Shown: positions 11,066 to 21,686 of the stretch, one piece after another | Numbering within the stretch: the first letter of the stretch is position 1 | Layout of the letters: the number at the start of each line of letters is the position of its first letter | Source: Sepioteuthis lessoniana | Taxonomy: Eukaryota; Mollusca; Cephalopoda; Myopsida; Loliginidae | Assembly: GCA_963585895.1 (NCBI GenBank) | Contig: OY757939.1 | Span: 56,808,509-56,872,508, forward strand | Direction of reading: 5' to 3' | Length of the DNA stretch: 64,000 bases | Notes under the pieces: model-generated | Seen by the model: only the letters and a program-made list of their open reading frames with translations | Told to the model about the DNA's origin: nothing | The model's database searches: none | Made by a program: the position numbers and the translations under genes

Positions 11066-11986
11066 CTCTTAGTCACTTGAAACCATATGACTGTGTTCAA
11101 ACAAATGGTTATGGACAAGTAAGTGTAATGAAGCATTTAAAATATTGTTGATTACAAATCAAATGAATCAAATTTCGGTACTCAATAATTCAGGGGGAGT
11201 TATTTTACCGTTAAACAAATGTTAAATGAAACAAAACCAGTCCTTTCAGAGTTAATGTAATAAAAAGCTGGCGGCCATTTTGAACGAATTACCATTTCAT
11301 ACTTAATTGTAATATCAATGTTTTAAGAGCCAAAATATCAATGTAGTTCAAAATAATTCTAAACGTGATCTTAAATAGATCTATTTGGAGCCTAATATAG
11401 ATAGGAGCCGAATGGCTCCGAACACAATCAGTCCTCTAGATAGCCGATCTATCAAACAACTACGGAGGAGTTACTGGTTAGAGGTCATGATTGCCAAAGC
11501 CTAGTCTCTAAAAGAACTGATTGGTTATATGCAGTGACGTTGAATTTGAGAAATTTAGGTTCATGGGTCGTCGACTCGAAGAATGAAGTCGAGTAGTTTG
11601 GAGGCTAAAGGGAAAGCACCTCTCTCCATTGGGGGAAAAGAAAACGAAAGTGTGTCTTTTCCTCCATCGACTGGGTAAAGCCATCCCATATTTGCATTTT
11701 TTGACCAGTTCAAAGAAGAATGTAATATCTTGGAAAAAAAAACTTGATTAGTTGTCGTTACCAATATGTCTGCCAATTCTTCCCCCATCGGGATCAAGTA
11801 ACTACTGAATTGAAACATCCAATTATGTTAATGACAACGATGGAGTGATTTCACAATCCCTTGAGTTAAAAAATATTGAAGACAAAACCATTTTTCAGTT
11901 TTTCAATAATTCTATTTGAAACTTTATTTTATATTATCAATAGATTGATTAATTATTAATTGATTAATTAAATTTTCTGATGAGGA
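11066..11986. other. Unassigned sequence
   Basis: I recognise nothing with certainty. A possible old U relic lies at 11370-11420 (ATAGATCTATTTGGAGCC). The minus-strand open frame at 11561-11818 (85 codons) has no family resemblance. Confidence 0.25.
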
Positions 11987-12222
11987 AGTCTTTGTTGCGT
12001 AGTGGCTAAAAGTGCTGAACTACGACATCATTGTGAATTCGAACTCCAGTCGCGTTATAACATTCACTTTCGGACTAATACCCTTGGCAAAAGTATAATC
12101 TCCTTTATTCTCCTAGGTATGTGTTAAATAGTACCACTCCCGTCCTTCTACAAGGCTGGCTTTGGCATTAAATGACCCACCAAGGTGGACATGTCATTAA
12201 ATAAAGAAACCAAACCGATAGA
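11987..12222 (+). mobile_element. SINE family S2, full length
   Basis: The A-box-like GTTGCGTAGTGGCTAAAAG and the B-box-like GAATTCGAACTCCAGTCGC mark the tRNA-derived head. The middle is TTCACTTTCGGACTAATACC and TATGTGTTAAATAGTACC. The tail is GGCTTTGGCATTAAATGACC, CATGTCATTAAATAAAGAAACC. Confidence 0.75.
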
Positions 12223-12287
12223 TTTCTAATTTTGTTAACATATCGTAATTCATCTCTGTATACATACTGTCATTTCTAAACATCAAA

Positions 12288-13020
12288 GCATGCCGACCGC
12301 ACACATTCCTTTGGTTCTCTCTTGCCGTCAGTCCCTATCGGTTATAGCTCTTGGTAAGTTCTCTTGACGGCACTCAGTGTCCGTGCAGTGCTGATGAACG
12401 TAAGTTTTTGTCGGTCGGCTAAAGCTGGTGTGTCCATGTATAGGAGTCCATAGAAGAACGTCCATTTGAGTTAGTCTTTACTTTGACAGCAGTGTCTTGT
12501 TTGTCTTACTTAGATGGTTTGTAAGATGGGAAGTGAGTAGCTGTACAGCAGCTGTTTGTTTGGGTGCTGCTTCCAGGATTTTTTTTAAAGGAGCACGCAG
12601 CATCCTTGTGTAGTTTTTCTTCAAGCAGTTCGTGGTAGTGCAACCATGCAGTAGTAATGACACGTCTATAGCTTAGAAGAATTATGGTTTTATTTTATCA
12701 GAGAGATCAGATTATATGGACAATAACCTGTTAATAACAGTCAATATCTTAGCTATGAATATGATGACATCGCTGTCAGTAGATGAGATATTGCTACTGA
12801 GGTATATGAACTAGTCTATTGATTTCAGAGGCTTGCCATTTACTGAGGAGATGGCACCATCTTTATTAAAACACACGAAGTTTGTTTTATCTGTCTTCAC
12901 GTAAAGACCAATGTATCTTGCTGCTTGCTCCACGCTGTTCAGCTGAGATTTGGCTTGAACCGGTGTATTTTTAAGAAGCGTAAGATTATCGGCATAGTCT
13001 TCATCACTGTCAGCGGGATT
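12288..13020 (-). pseudogene. Old RTE-clade LINE fragment including the RT catalytic box
   Basis: The minus strand encodes, with several stops, the catalytic region of a reverse transcriptase: DEDYADNLTLLKNTPVQAKS near 13010-12950, where the usual YADD box reads YADN. It then has the YLSSNISSTDSDV stretch (compare YLGSSVSSTEKDI in younger copies), SLLLHGCTT, and finally a degenerate LPRAITDRD. It is the longest and most diverged RTE copy in the window. The D-to-N change in the catalytic box and the stops show it is dead. Confidence 0.65.
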
Positions 13021-13023
13021 ATT

Positions 13024-13205
13024 TGGTTTTGTTGGGTTTTATGGTATATCAACCATTGTCGGTTATTTAATGCCGAATCCTCTTTATACATATATATAAA
13101 ATATATATGATTTGGTTTGATTGGGTTTTATGGTATATCAACCATTGTCGGTTATTTAATGCCGAATCCTCTTTATACATATATATATAAAATATATATG
13201 ATTTG
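13024..13205 (-). repeat. Tandem array of U tail hairpins (two units)
   Basis: Two nearly identical 107-bp units (starting about 13024 and 13112) each contain the complement of the tail hairpin, GGTTTTATGGTATATCAACC and TCGGTTATTTAATGCCG, followed by a TATATAAA spacer. A third, slightly different unit begins the U copy at 13206. Confidence 0.8.
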
Positions 13206-13613
13206 GTTTGGTTGGTTTTTATGGCATATCAACCATTGTAGGTTTATACATATTAAATATATGATTTGTAAACACATTTTGTTAACATTTTTAAACGTGC
13301 TGAGCTAATTTTTTTCTCACACAGTTAAATGGTTTTAAGTGTTGCTTTTTAATAGTAACAATTTCTCATCAGTTATTTGTTTGCACACAGTTTAAGCGTC
13401 AAACAGTTCTATTAAATCAGGAGCTATCAGAAGCTAACATTCCGGGTAAGAATGGACCTGGGAGTAATAACAATAAAGGGGTATTCCACGTTTCCCAAAG
13501 CTCCAATACCGAAGCCTCATTATCAGATTGTTTATTGTCATATCCAGGAGATTCGCTGGGGGAGTTTTGCAGAGATACTGTCAGTGTATTCTACAACACT
13601 AGCTGACTGGGTT
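13206..13613 (-). mobile_element. Family U copy with shortened body
   Basis: From the right it has CAGCTAGTGTTGTAGAATAC, then GAATCTCCTGGATATGAC, CTCCCAGGTCCATTCTTACC and a shortened body, ending in the tail hairpin at 13215-13245. Confidence 0.65.
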
Positions 13614-13837
13614 AAACAGAATCGGAAATTTAATAATACCATGTTTTTGTCTTGCTAAAATGATCTAAATCATTTACTAGACGTGAAAAAATTATAAATA
13701 GTAAACACCAGGTTTGTACTTATCGTATTCTTAAAAGATATATTTTGGCATTACTATATAATTACAGCGATGGTAATGAATTGTAATTCTATCATTTTAA
13801 ACAAGATTTCGTTCGTTCGAGTGGCGTTTATGCAATT
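13614..13837. other. Unassigned AT-rich spacer
   Basis: No element or coding signal seen. Confidence 0.3.
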
Positions 13838-14147
13838 ATAGGTTTGGTTTATTTGTTGAGTGGCATGTCAACACCTTATGGGTTATCAAATGCCAAAATC
13901 TGATTTATTTATGTTTGATTATAATCATAACTGTTTATAAGTTTGGTTTAGTTCAGTTCTTTAATGGCATATCAACACCTTATGGGTTATTTAAAGCTAA
14001 AATTTGATTGATTTATGAATGGTTGATTATAATCATAATCTATAGTTCTGGTTTAGTTTATTTGTTTAACGGCATCTCAACACCTTGTGAGTTATTTAAT
14101 GCGGAAATTTGATTAATTTCTAAATAATTTCAATTCTGATATTCTTA
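13838..14147 (-). repeat. Tandem array of diverged tail hairpins (three units)
   Basis: Units of about 100 bp begin at about 13838, 13943 and 14047. Each has GTTTGGTTTA..., GGCATRTCAACACCTTATGG and GTTATYTAAWGC, then a GATTATAATCATAA spacer. These carry ACACCTTATGGG in place of ACCTTTGTAGG, so they are a separate tail subfamily. Confidence 0.7.
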
Positions 14148-14208
14148 TTTTGGTTGGTTGAATTTTATGGCATATCAATCCTTGTAGGTTGTTTAATGCC
14201 AAATCCTG

Positions 14209-14267
<59 letters not shown>

Positions 14268-14612
14268 TTATATATATATATATATATATAATTCGTAAAT
14301 AAATAATTTGTAGGGAACATTTTCAAATGAGCCAGAGCTTATTTGTTTGCGCACAGTTAAATGGTTTCAAGTATAGTAAATAGTTAAATATTTCCATTTG
14401 ACCAATAAATAGGACCATAACAAGTAGAACCAATCTAGGGCAGAGTGGACCAGGGGTTAATGTAAATGAAGGAGTACTCCACTTTCCCCAAAAGTTCGGA
14501 AATGGAGCCTCACTGTCGGATTCAGTTTTGTGTAACATCCAGGACAGGACATTCGTTAAGGGCGAGGTTCTTACCCCTCGGACGAGATGAAGTCGGCATA
14601 TTCTACTTTAAG
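14148..14612 (-). mobile_element. Family U copy with (CA)n(TA)n in its body
   Basis: The tail hairpin is at 14165-14205. The body next to it is replaced by (CA)n(TA)n at 14213-14292. The head follows on the right, with TCTGCCCTAGATTGGTTC and CCGACTTCATCTCGTCC. The head is diverged. Confidence 0.6.
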
Positions 14613-14755
14613 ACGAGTGAAGAACCCTGACATGACAGATTCCAGGTGGATATAAATAGATAGATTAATAGATAAACAGGTAAGATAGATAGATAGATAG
14701 ATATGAATTGCGATAGATAGATAGGAATAAAGAGATAGATATGAACAGACTGATA

Positions 14756-14786
<31 letters not shown>

Positions 14787-14847
14787 GTAACATACCCATA
14801 CATGAATATGGGAAACGTACATAGAATGTTCATAACATATATATATA
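14613..14847. repeat. (GATA)n and (TA)n tracts
   Basis: Interrupted GATA repeats at 14650-14740 and a (TA)n tract at 14755-14787. The tyrosine/isoleucine-rich open frames here derive from the repeats. Confidence 0.7.
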
Positions 14848-15325
14848 TAGAACAGGAATCTCGAAACACGATAAACACTTACGACTTCTTAGTTCAGGTA
14901 CGAAGCTTTTTATTACCTTTGAGTTTAAAGGTTCTTCGACATAAGGAGAGAGATACACATTCTTTCTATTCTGGCTTTTCCATCTGCCCCCCATCTCGTG
15001 CGGCGCCCGTAGCGCGCAAATTCGTCTGGCCCCTGCGAGCCCCGAAAGTCGAACCTTCTCGTTCGGTGTCTAGTTCTCAACTAACTGACTTTTTTTCATA
15101 TCCCCCCAAATCCTCCGCGCTCGCTTCCGGTGCATGACGTCATTCACATCCCCCTATCTGGGATTTTTATTTTGACATCTCTGAATGACACATCCTCTCC
15201 GCGCGTGCGTTAATACCTGCGATCAAGTTTGCACCAAACTAACCCATGTGCTGAGCCGAAAGTTTCTCAGCCTAACTAAACCCAAAAGGCAGGATATATA
15301 AAACGAAATCCCTCGGCCATTATAT

Positions 15326-15328
<3 letters not shown>
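14848..15328 (-). mobile_element. Solo LTR, family LTR-A
   Basis: On the minus strand it starts TGTAATATAATGGCCGAGGG, carries a TATATAT box about 35 bp in, then the GC-rich middle shared with 1-302, and ends with AATAAAAAGCTTCGTACCTG and GAGATTCCTGTTC. Both sides are (TA)n, so the short TSD cannot be told from the target. No internal region is present. It is clearly GC-richer than its flanks. Confidence 0.65.
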
Positions 15329-15361
<33 letters not shown>

Positions 15362-15609
15362 CAATTTGGTACTTATATTATTGTATATGTATATATATAG
15401 TTTTGAGCACTCTAGTAAAGGAATTACCGGCTGTCACTTGCTTAATGCATTGCCCTTTTATTTAATTGAGCCGTTAAGCGCATACAAAGCAAAAATGATA
15501 AATATGCATTAAAACCCCTTCGCTTATATTGAGTTTCGATCCCAGCATCTCGCGTGTCTAGCCACACTGACGAGTAATGATACAACAATATATATATCTG
15601 TCTGCAGAT

Positions 15610-15651
<42 letters not shown>

Positions 15652-15764
15652 TAATCTAATATCTACCAGCATTCACGGTACCAGAAAAAAAAAGGAAAAA
15701 AAAAACCCCGCCAGGAACAAGAGATAAAAGTATCTCGAATCATTATTTATTTTATTTTATTTTT
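15329..15764. repeat. (TA)n tracts and unassigned spacer
   Basis: (TA)n tracts lie at 15328-15356 and 15612-15650. Between them is AT-rich DNA without recognisable features. Confidence 0.6.
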
Positions 15765-15918
15765 TCTTTCTTTCTTTTTTTTTATGTAAATTCTAAACTA
15801 GGTGGGTTTTTGGTGAATATAAGACGGCGTTTTCTCCTTTAGCATTAGTTGGAGTTAGGCTTCCTGATGATCCGATAAGGTGAAACTTTAGTAGAAGATT
15901 TCTGACTCGCGATCTAAG

Positions 15919-15925
<7 letters not shown>
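15765..15925 (+). mobile_element. Isolated 3' end of a Penelope-like element
   Basis: This matches the 3' region of the PLE at 61976-64000 (minus strand there). Shared blocks are ATGTAAATTCTAAACTAGG / ATGCAAATTTTAGGATAGG, TTTTTGGTGAATA, CTTCCTGATGATCCG and GGTGAAACTTTAGTAGAAG. No coding region is attached. Both copies run directly into long (TA)n. Confidence 0.7.
15852..15908 (+). ncRNA. Hammerhead-ribozyme-like motif (type I) in a PLE 3' end
   Basis: All core parts are in order: CTGATGA at 15864-15870, a short stem II (CC 15872-15873 with GG 15879-15880, a U-U mismatch at its base), GAAA at 15882-15885, a two-pair stem III (A-C / G-T, loop TTTA), then the cleavage-site A at 15893. Stem I pairs CTTC (15860-15863) with GAAG (15894-15897), and beyond an internal loop GAGTTAG (15852-15858) with CTGACTC (15902-15908). 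Short stem III and a stem I internal loop are typical of hammerheads reported from Penelope-like elements. Predicted cleavage follows 15893. Activity is not shown. Confidence 0.6.

Positions 15926-15980
<55 letters not shown>
15926..15980. repeat. (AT)n tract
   Basis: An almost pure AT dinucleotide run at the end of the PLE fragment. Confidence 0.9.
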
Positions 15981-15983
<3 letters not shown>

Positions 15984-16098
15984 TACCTTTCCCAAGGGTA
16001 TTAGTGCTATGTGAAATGCAATCAGTCTCGTCCAGGATTTGAACTCGTGTCACCGTGTCCATTTCCAACGACGATAACCATTACACCACGGGCACCTC
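15981..16098 (-). mobile_element. SINE family T, head half
   Basis: The minus strand begins GGAGGTGCCCGTGGTGTAATGG (A-box region TGGTGTAATGG) and has the B box GAGTTCAAATCC. It is cut in the middle domain at the (AT)n tract. Confidence 0.75.
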
Positions 16099-16352
16099 CA
16101 AATGTATAAATGTATAAATATATAAACAAATGAAAGAAGAATAAAAATACAGTGTAATTAAATATTGAAAATTATGATTGCTATGAAAATTTAGAGGTAA
16201 ATGAAGCTTCAGCATTGAATAAACCATAAGGAGTTGATACGCCGTTAAACAACTATATTAGATTAAAACGGCAACTTAAAAACATCTAATAATTCATTCT
16301 TGGTTTTAAGTAATTGATTATCCTTAGTAAATAGTTACAGCTTCAAAATTTT
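16099..16352. other. Unassigned spacer with a tail-hairpin relic
   Basis: A relic of the tail hairpin (CAGCATTGAATAAACC, GGAGTTGATACGCCGTTAAAC) lies at 16210-16250. The rest is AT-rich and unassigned. Confidence 0.4.
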
Positions 16353-16772
16353 ATATAACATATGACATGGATTTTCGGTTCGTTCCTAGTGACCCCGTGT
16401 GCTTTGACAAGCTGTCACGCTGTGAAGTGTAAACAGGGATATGACAGCACGATCAGGGCAGTTGGGTACAACAGGTCTGTAACCGGTAGAAGACCACGTG
16501 ATGAGAACTGCGCGTTCAGATTTAGAGAGCGCAGAGAATCGCAGTCGAGCGAGGGACACGCAGCCGCTCAGAGGTATCTCGGCTTGCAAGCGGGTGACTC
16601 CCGGAGGAAGATATGGGAAGAAGAAGTCCTCTTTCTGAGTATATGTCTCTCCATCTATCTCTCAAACAACAACTGTGGGTCCCTTCCAAGAATGAAATGA
16701 GAGATATTTTTTATAAAGAAGTGTGTTTCGTTCGTTCATTGAATTTCGTATTATCATTATGGTTATACAACA
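16353..16772 (+). mobile_element. LTR, family LTR-B
   Basis: The 3' part, AGAGATATTTTTTATAAAGAAG, TGTTTCGTTCGTTCATTGAA and GGTTATACAACA, is shared with 21842-22292 and 25078-25407. The 5' start TATAACATATGACATGG is less certain. The body is GC-rich (about 16400-16620). No internal region is seen, so it is treated as a solo LTR. Confidence 0.55.
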
Positions 16773-16863
16773 AAATAATCATTCTGAATAAAAAATAATT
16801 TTCGTACAAAGTATTAAGAATTAAACTCGATAATTCTATTTGTTAATAACAACTTGTTTAGGG

Positions 16864-17085
16864 ATGTCCTCGTGGTGAAATGGTTAAAAGCGCTAGACTG
16901 TGGAGATGTAGTTAGCGAGTTCGAACTCCAATCGTGTTATTATGTTCACTTTCGGACAAATACCTGAGGGAAAGGCATGAACTCCCTTTGTCCTCCCAGC
17001 TAAATTGTATCACGTCTGTTCTTCGAGAAGGATGGATTTGACATTAAATAACCCATGATATGCCATCAAACGAAGAAAAAAAATT
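16864..17085 (+). mobile_element. SINE family S2, full length
   Basis: Its head reads GATGTCCTCGTGGTGAAATGG (A-box region) and GCGAGTTCGAACTCCAATCG (B box). Then come TTCACTTTCGGACAAATACC and the end GGATTTGACATTAAATAACCC, GATATGCCATCAAACGAAG. The hairpin loop is deleted. Confidence 0.75.
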
Positions 17086-17282
17086 GTTTGGCACAAGGTC
17101 ACACGTGTACGTGGATTTGAGAATGAGAGTTTCTTATCTATCTGAGCTTAATGTGTATTTACCTAACTGTAAATGAATGCTCCTCGGCGCTTTTTATTGG
17201 TTGTCAGAAAAATACCAATAATAGTCGAAATGGCCAATATCAAAATACAGGTTGTTTCGGAAAAAAAAAAGTGATATTTAGC

Positions 17283-17580
17283 TGAGACTGCAGAATACAC
17301 CGATTGCATCTATGGAGAAGATTAAGAACTGTTTGACGAAATCGAATAAGTTGAAATATAAATGTTTTTGCTTATTAAACCGTACTTACATTTAAACTAC
17401 GTGCTTATGCTAAACTGAATTGCTTGAAATGGAACTGTTTTTACAGTAAAACTGTATTTACACTAAACTGAATTGTTATTTATATATAGAGCTGTTTTGA
17501 CAAAAATGAATAAAAATGGATTTGGCGTTAAATAACCTACAAAGGTTGATATGCCATAAAACCTAAACAACCAACAACCA
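17283..17580 (+). mobile_element. Family U copy with head deletion
   Basis: The first 45 bp of the head (GCAGAATACACCGATTGC) jump to body subrepeats (TTAAGAACTGTTTGACG), then to the tail hairpin GGATTTGGCGTTAAATAACC and AACC tail. A deletion between short repeats would explain it. Confidence 0.6.
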
Positions 17581-18790
17581 ACTGGAGAAGAGTAAGACCA
17601 CTCCCAAATAGTGTCTTGTATATGACTTTAAATCATCTGATGTTGAGGCTCCAGTCCTAGAGCTTTGGGGAATATGTATTATCCCTTCATTGCCATAACT
17701 CTGACTCTGACTCAGGGATACGCAGCCGATCAGAGGTGTCTCGGCTTGCAAGGGGGTGCAAGCGTTGGCATCCCTGGTTCCTGATAGGGTCCCATCTATG
17801 GGTCAAATAGAACGAGTTTCATGGATATGACACTAAACTGCATCTCATGGGGAACCTTTAGTTATGAATTTAGGGGAGAGTGGAGTACCTTTCATTGTCA
17901 TTTCTCCCGGGTCGACTTTTACCCTGAGTGGTAACTCCTGATAGGGTCCTATCTATGGGTTAAATAGAACTGTTGGTTTTTTAAGCTGTGTGCGAACAAA
18001 TGACACATATTAATTTGAATTGTTAGAAATCGAAGTCTTTGATCATTTAACTTTGTGTAAACAAATGAGTGATGTTTAATTGGTTTGGTAGTGATACGTT
18101 GGAATACTTGGAACAACTTAATTGTTTGAAAACGAATGAGTAATGTTGAATAGAATTATTAGTGTTTAATAACAATACTTGAAACTGTGTGTAAGCGTAA
18201 TTATTAGTATTACATAGCATTATATACTTGAAACCATTTAACTGTGCAAATAAATTTATAAGTGCTGGATACTTGAAGCTGTTTAACTGTATGCAAAATA
18301 GAATTATTGGTATTTGATAACAATAGTTGTAATGATTTAACTGTATGCAAATGAATGAATAATGTCTAAAAGAATAATTAATGTTCAATTGGAATACTTT
18401 TGACCTCGTCAATGTTTGAAAACAAATAATTAATATCAAATAGAATTATTAGCGTTAAATAGCCATAATTGAAACTATTTAACTGTGAAGGAACAATAGC
18501 TACACTTAATTGTGTGCAAAGAAATTAGTTCTAACTCATTTAAAAATAAAATTACTTTCAAACAATCAACTTACAAATCATTTTTAAATATGTGCAAACA
18601 AATGTTAGATTAAATTATCACTATTACATTGCAATACATGAAGTCATTTAACTGTGTGCAAAAAATGAACTCGGCCTCATTTCAAAATATCTTAAAGACG
18701 TCTTTACAAATCATATATATTTAATATTCTGTGTAAATAGGATTTGGCATTAAATAACCTATAAGGGTTGATATGCCATAAAATAAAAAT
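17581..18790 (+). mobile_element. Family U copy, long, with repeated head segment
   Basis: It begins in the head at GGAGAAGAGTAAGACCACTC. The head end GATAGGGTCC...CTATCTATGGG occurs twice (about 17790-17806 and 17940-17958), so part of the head is duplicated. A body of over 700 bp of subrepeats follows (ACTTGAAACCATTTAACTGTG) and the tail hairpin at 18735-18780. At 17712-17760 it carries a patch from LTR-B. Confidence 0.6.
17712..17760 (+). other. LTR-B patch inside a U copy
   Basis: GGGATACGCAGCCGATCAGA followed by GGTGTCTCGGCTTGCAAG matches 16554-16602 (GGGACACGCAGCCGCTCAGA, GGTATCTCGGCTTGCAAG) where the U head should read AGGTCCACTCTGGCCCGG. It looks like template switching or a small gene-conversion-like patch. 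Confidence 0.6.
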
Positions 18791-18939
18791 AAAAAATTGC
18801 AATTTTTTAATCTAAAAACTTGACCGATTCTTGTTGGAATGATCTCAATTTTTAACAGAATGTGAAGAAACTAATCAGAATTCTTCATTTAATTTTCAAA
18901 CGACTGTGAAGGACATTTCGGTAGCTGAAAAGACAAATT

Positions 18940-19329
18940 AAAGAATCATGAGTTGTTTCAACACTTGATGTTAAAGTTTGAAATCATTTGAACGAGGATT
19001 GGTCAAAAGCTCAACGTCCTGGATCATCAGTTCGAGCTGCTCATCTATAAGAGTGGCTTCAATAGATGAGAATAAAAATGGCCATCGAAAGATAACCATG
19101 ACCCACACTCAAACCACATACACACGAGCTAAAGCAGGACCACCAGCTAGAATATACATAAAGCAGCTATGTGAGGATACAGGATGTAGCCCTGAAGACC
19201 TGCCAGAGGCGATGAACGATAGGGAAAAGCGGCAAGAGAGAGTCAGGGATATCCATGCTAGCGGCACGACATGATGATGATGATGATTAGATTACAAAAT
19301 TACATCGGTTTTTTGAAACACCATATATA
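18940..19329 (+). mobile_element. mariner/Tc1-like 3' fragment interrupted by RTE
   Basis: It shares CACTTG, AGTTTGAAATCATTTGAACG and TTAGATTACAAAATT with 20846-20993 and ends in the terminal-repeat-like TTTTTTGAAACACCATATA. An RTE 3' end (19100-19285) lies inside it. Confidence 0.4.
19100..19285 (+). mobile_element. RTE-clade LINE 3' end
   Basis: It encodes AKAGPPARIYIKQLCEDTGC, SPEDLPEAMND and RVRDIHASGTT in one frame and ends with (ATG)n. It is a very short 5'-truncated copy. Confidence 0.75.
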
Positions 19330-19339
19330 ATCAATTGAA

Positions 19340-19515
19340 GAACCATGACCAAAAATCCAGCGAACACCTGCGAATGACATACAGAAACACTGGTGTGCTG
19401 TTTTGACCTTATTAGGTCTCATCAACAATGCATTCTGTAATCTCCCCCACTGGAGATCGAACAGGTGACAACAGAATACAGAGCTGATATTCTACAACTG
19501 TGCCAGCAGTCCACA
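19340..19515 (-). mobile_element. tRNA-headed SINE (third family), left arm of an inverted pair
   Basis: On the minus strand the B box GTTCGATCTCCAGTGGGG is clear. The rest matches the plus copy at 19781-19965 through CCTAATAAGGTCAAAACAGC and GGTCATGGTTCTTCAATT. Confidence 0.6.
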
Positions 19516-19780
19516 TCACACACAAGTGACGTCAAATCAACTAGTCATCGTAATTGCGCGGTCAATTAACCTGAATGTGTCTTGCAAGTTACAACCGTAC
19601 TCTTTACAAAGGACACGGTAAGCTCCAGGGCTACGTCTTCCCAGGAGGATTGGAAATACACATCTGCGTAATTATTATAACTTAAAGGGCAAAATATAGT
19701 GTACATTTTTTCTTTTTTTTAAGTAGGGAAATTATATTGGGGATTGAATTAGCACAACTATTGATTTGGCGTCACTTACA
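19516..19780. other. Spacer of the inverted SINE pair
   Basis: No feature recognised in these 265 bp. Confidence 0.3.
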
Positions 19781-19965
19781 TGCGATGAGGTTGGTAGCTT
19801 AGTGGCAGAGTTTCTGCTTTGCATTCTATGGTCACTGGTTCGATCTCTAGTGGGGGAGATCACGATTTGTATTACTGCTGAAACCTAATAAGTTCGAAAC
19901 AGCAATTCAGTGTTTTCGTATGTCGCGCGGAAGTGTTTGCTGTTTTTTTTTTGGTCATGGTAATT
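19781..19965 (+). mobile_element. tRNA-headed SINE (third family), right arm of an inverted pair
   Basis: The head is tRNA-like: A box GGTAGCTTAGTGGCAGAG, B box GGTTCGATCTC. The remainder (CCTAATAAGTTCGAAACAGC, TGTTTTCGTATGTCG, GGTCATGGTAATTCAATT) matches the left arm. Confidence 0.65.
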
Positions 19966-20159
19966 CAATTCACAATATAATTCCTCTATTTAAAGAAAAA
20001 ACGGACACCATATATTAGTCTTGTGAAATATAGTTTTCATATACGTTTTTTTTTTTATTTAATGGCATGTAGATATTTGTTAGTTATTTAATGCGTGGTA
20101 GAAGAATAACGGTGAAAATATTTAATCAATAGCCGGGGCTGATAAAGGGGGTCAACAAC

Positions 20160-20993
20160 ATGTGTTGAAACAACTCAAAATTCTGAAGTTTAAGGTTTTA
20201 TATTTCATCTTATTTTCAAATATAGAAAAAACATTTACTTGAAAAGAAAAATCATTTGGAATGAAAACATAAAATTTTGATTGCCTAGTCGGCTGGGGCT
20301 TCTCTGCAGAGGGGTAAGACCCCTACCAACGAGTGTCCTGAAACTGACACTAAACAGTCTGATGGTGAGGTTCCAGTGATACTGGAGCTTTGGGGAATGT
20401 GGAGTACCCCTTTATTACCATCGCTCCCAGGTTCACTCTGGCCCGGCGTGGTAGCACCTAATAGGGCCCTCTCTATGGGTTAAATAGAACAAACGGCATA
20501 CTTATGATAGACTGAATTGCTTGAAATAGAAATGTTTTGACAATAAAACCGTACTTACATTTAAACTGCATGCTTATGCTGAACTGAATTATTTGAAATT
20601 GAACTGTTTTTGACATTGAAACTGTACATACACTAAACTGAATTGGTATATATAATTGCTTGAATAAACTGAATAGTTTGAAATAGAAATGTTTTAGACA
20701 AACTGTGTACTCATGCTAAACTGAATTGTTTGAAACAGAACTGATTATTTACATAAAAATGGATTTGGCGTTAAATAACCAACAAAGGTTGATATGCCAT
20801 AAAACCCAACCAATCAACCAACCAACCAACCAACATAAAATTTTGAATTATTTCCACACTTGTTAAATTTTGAGAGTATTTGAACAAGAATTGGTGAAAT
20901 AATTAGATTATGAAATAATTTAAATTTTTTTGAAAAACCCTCAACACTGCAAATGATACCAACTTTTTTGAAACACTCTGTATAACAGTGAAG
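20160..20993 (+). mobile_element. mariner/Tc1-like fragment with a U insertion
   Basis: The parts outside the U copy (20160-20280 and 20833-20993) belong together, joined by the TSD. The right end CTTTTTTGAAACACTCTGTATA looks like a mariner/Tc1 terminal repeat. No transposase frame survives. Confidence 0.45.
20281..20832 (+). mobile_element. Family U retroposon, full length, with TSD
   Basis: It starts TTGCCTAGTCGGCTGGGG exactly after a 14-bp repeat ACATAAAATTTTGA (20267-20280) that recurs at 20833-20846. Tail hairpin GGATTTGGCGTTAAATAACC / GGTTGATATGCCATAAAAC and (AACC)n at 20810-20832 mark the 3' end. This copy gives the clearest element borders. Confidence 0.8.
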
Positions 20994-21220
20994 CTTAGAA
21001 TACACTGACTTCATTCAATGCAGTGGGTTAAGACTATCCCCCAAAAGGAGTGTTCAAAGTATGACCCTAAAACTCCATCTGCAAGTTCTGGAGATCTGAG
21101 TATTGTGGAGTACCTCTTCAATGAAATTACTCCCAGGTCCACTCTAACTCAGAGTGATACAACCTGTTAGACTCCCATCGATGTATCAAATAGATCTGTT
21201 TGAAAATTATCTGTATTTAA
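20994..21220 (+). mobile_element. Family U head, diverged
   Basis: AGAATACACTGACTTC, AAGGAGTGTTCAAAGTATGAC, ACTCCCAGGTCCACTCTAAC and ATCGATGTATCAAATAG follow the U head order. Confidence 0.5.
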
Positions 21221-21686
21221 TCGGATGGCGTGCAAAAAATAACAAAAACAAAAGCGAAAAAAGAAAAAAAAAAAGAAGCAAAAACAGAAATCAAAAAAAT
21301 GTAAGTATGAAAGGAAAGTGAACGTGATTCCATAATCAGATCTAAAATATCCCTAGACGGGTTGATAGGCCGTTAAAATTAAATAACAATTCATGGATCG
21401 AATAGATATTAGGGATGAGGCAGTGTTTAATTGCTTACAATGGTTGTAAAGTTAATTGGAGATCATAAGCGTTAAACTGTCTTCGGTATAAAATAATCCA
21501 AGAAGGGTTGATAGGCTAGAAAAACCAACCAACCAACCAACCAATCAACCAACCAGACAGTTGAGTATTCTTTAAAGTCAGTGATGATGTGTAAATTAGC
21601 CTCTCAAACCATTGCTACCGTAGTAAGTTTGTATTCAGTGATTGTCCCACAAGTATCAGCTTATGGCGTTTTAACTTTCGGATGGT
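21221..21686. other. Unassigned, with tail-hairpin relics
   Basis: Relics lie at 21345-21375 and 21480-21555 (ATAATCCAAGAAGGGTTGATAGG, then (AACC)n). Nothing else recognised. Confidence 0.35.
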
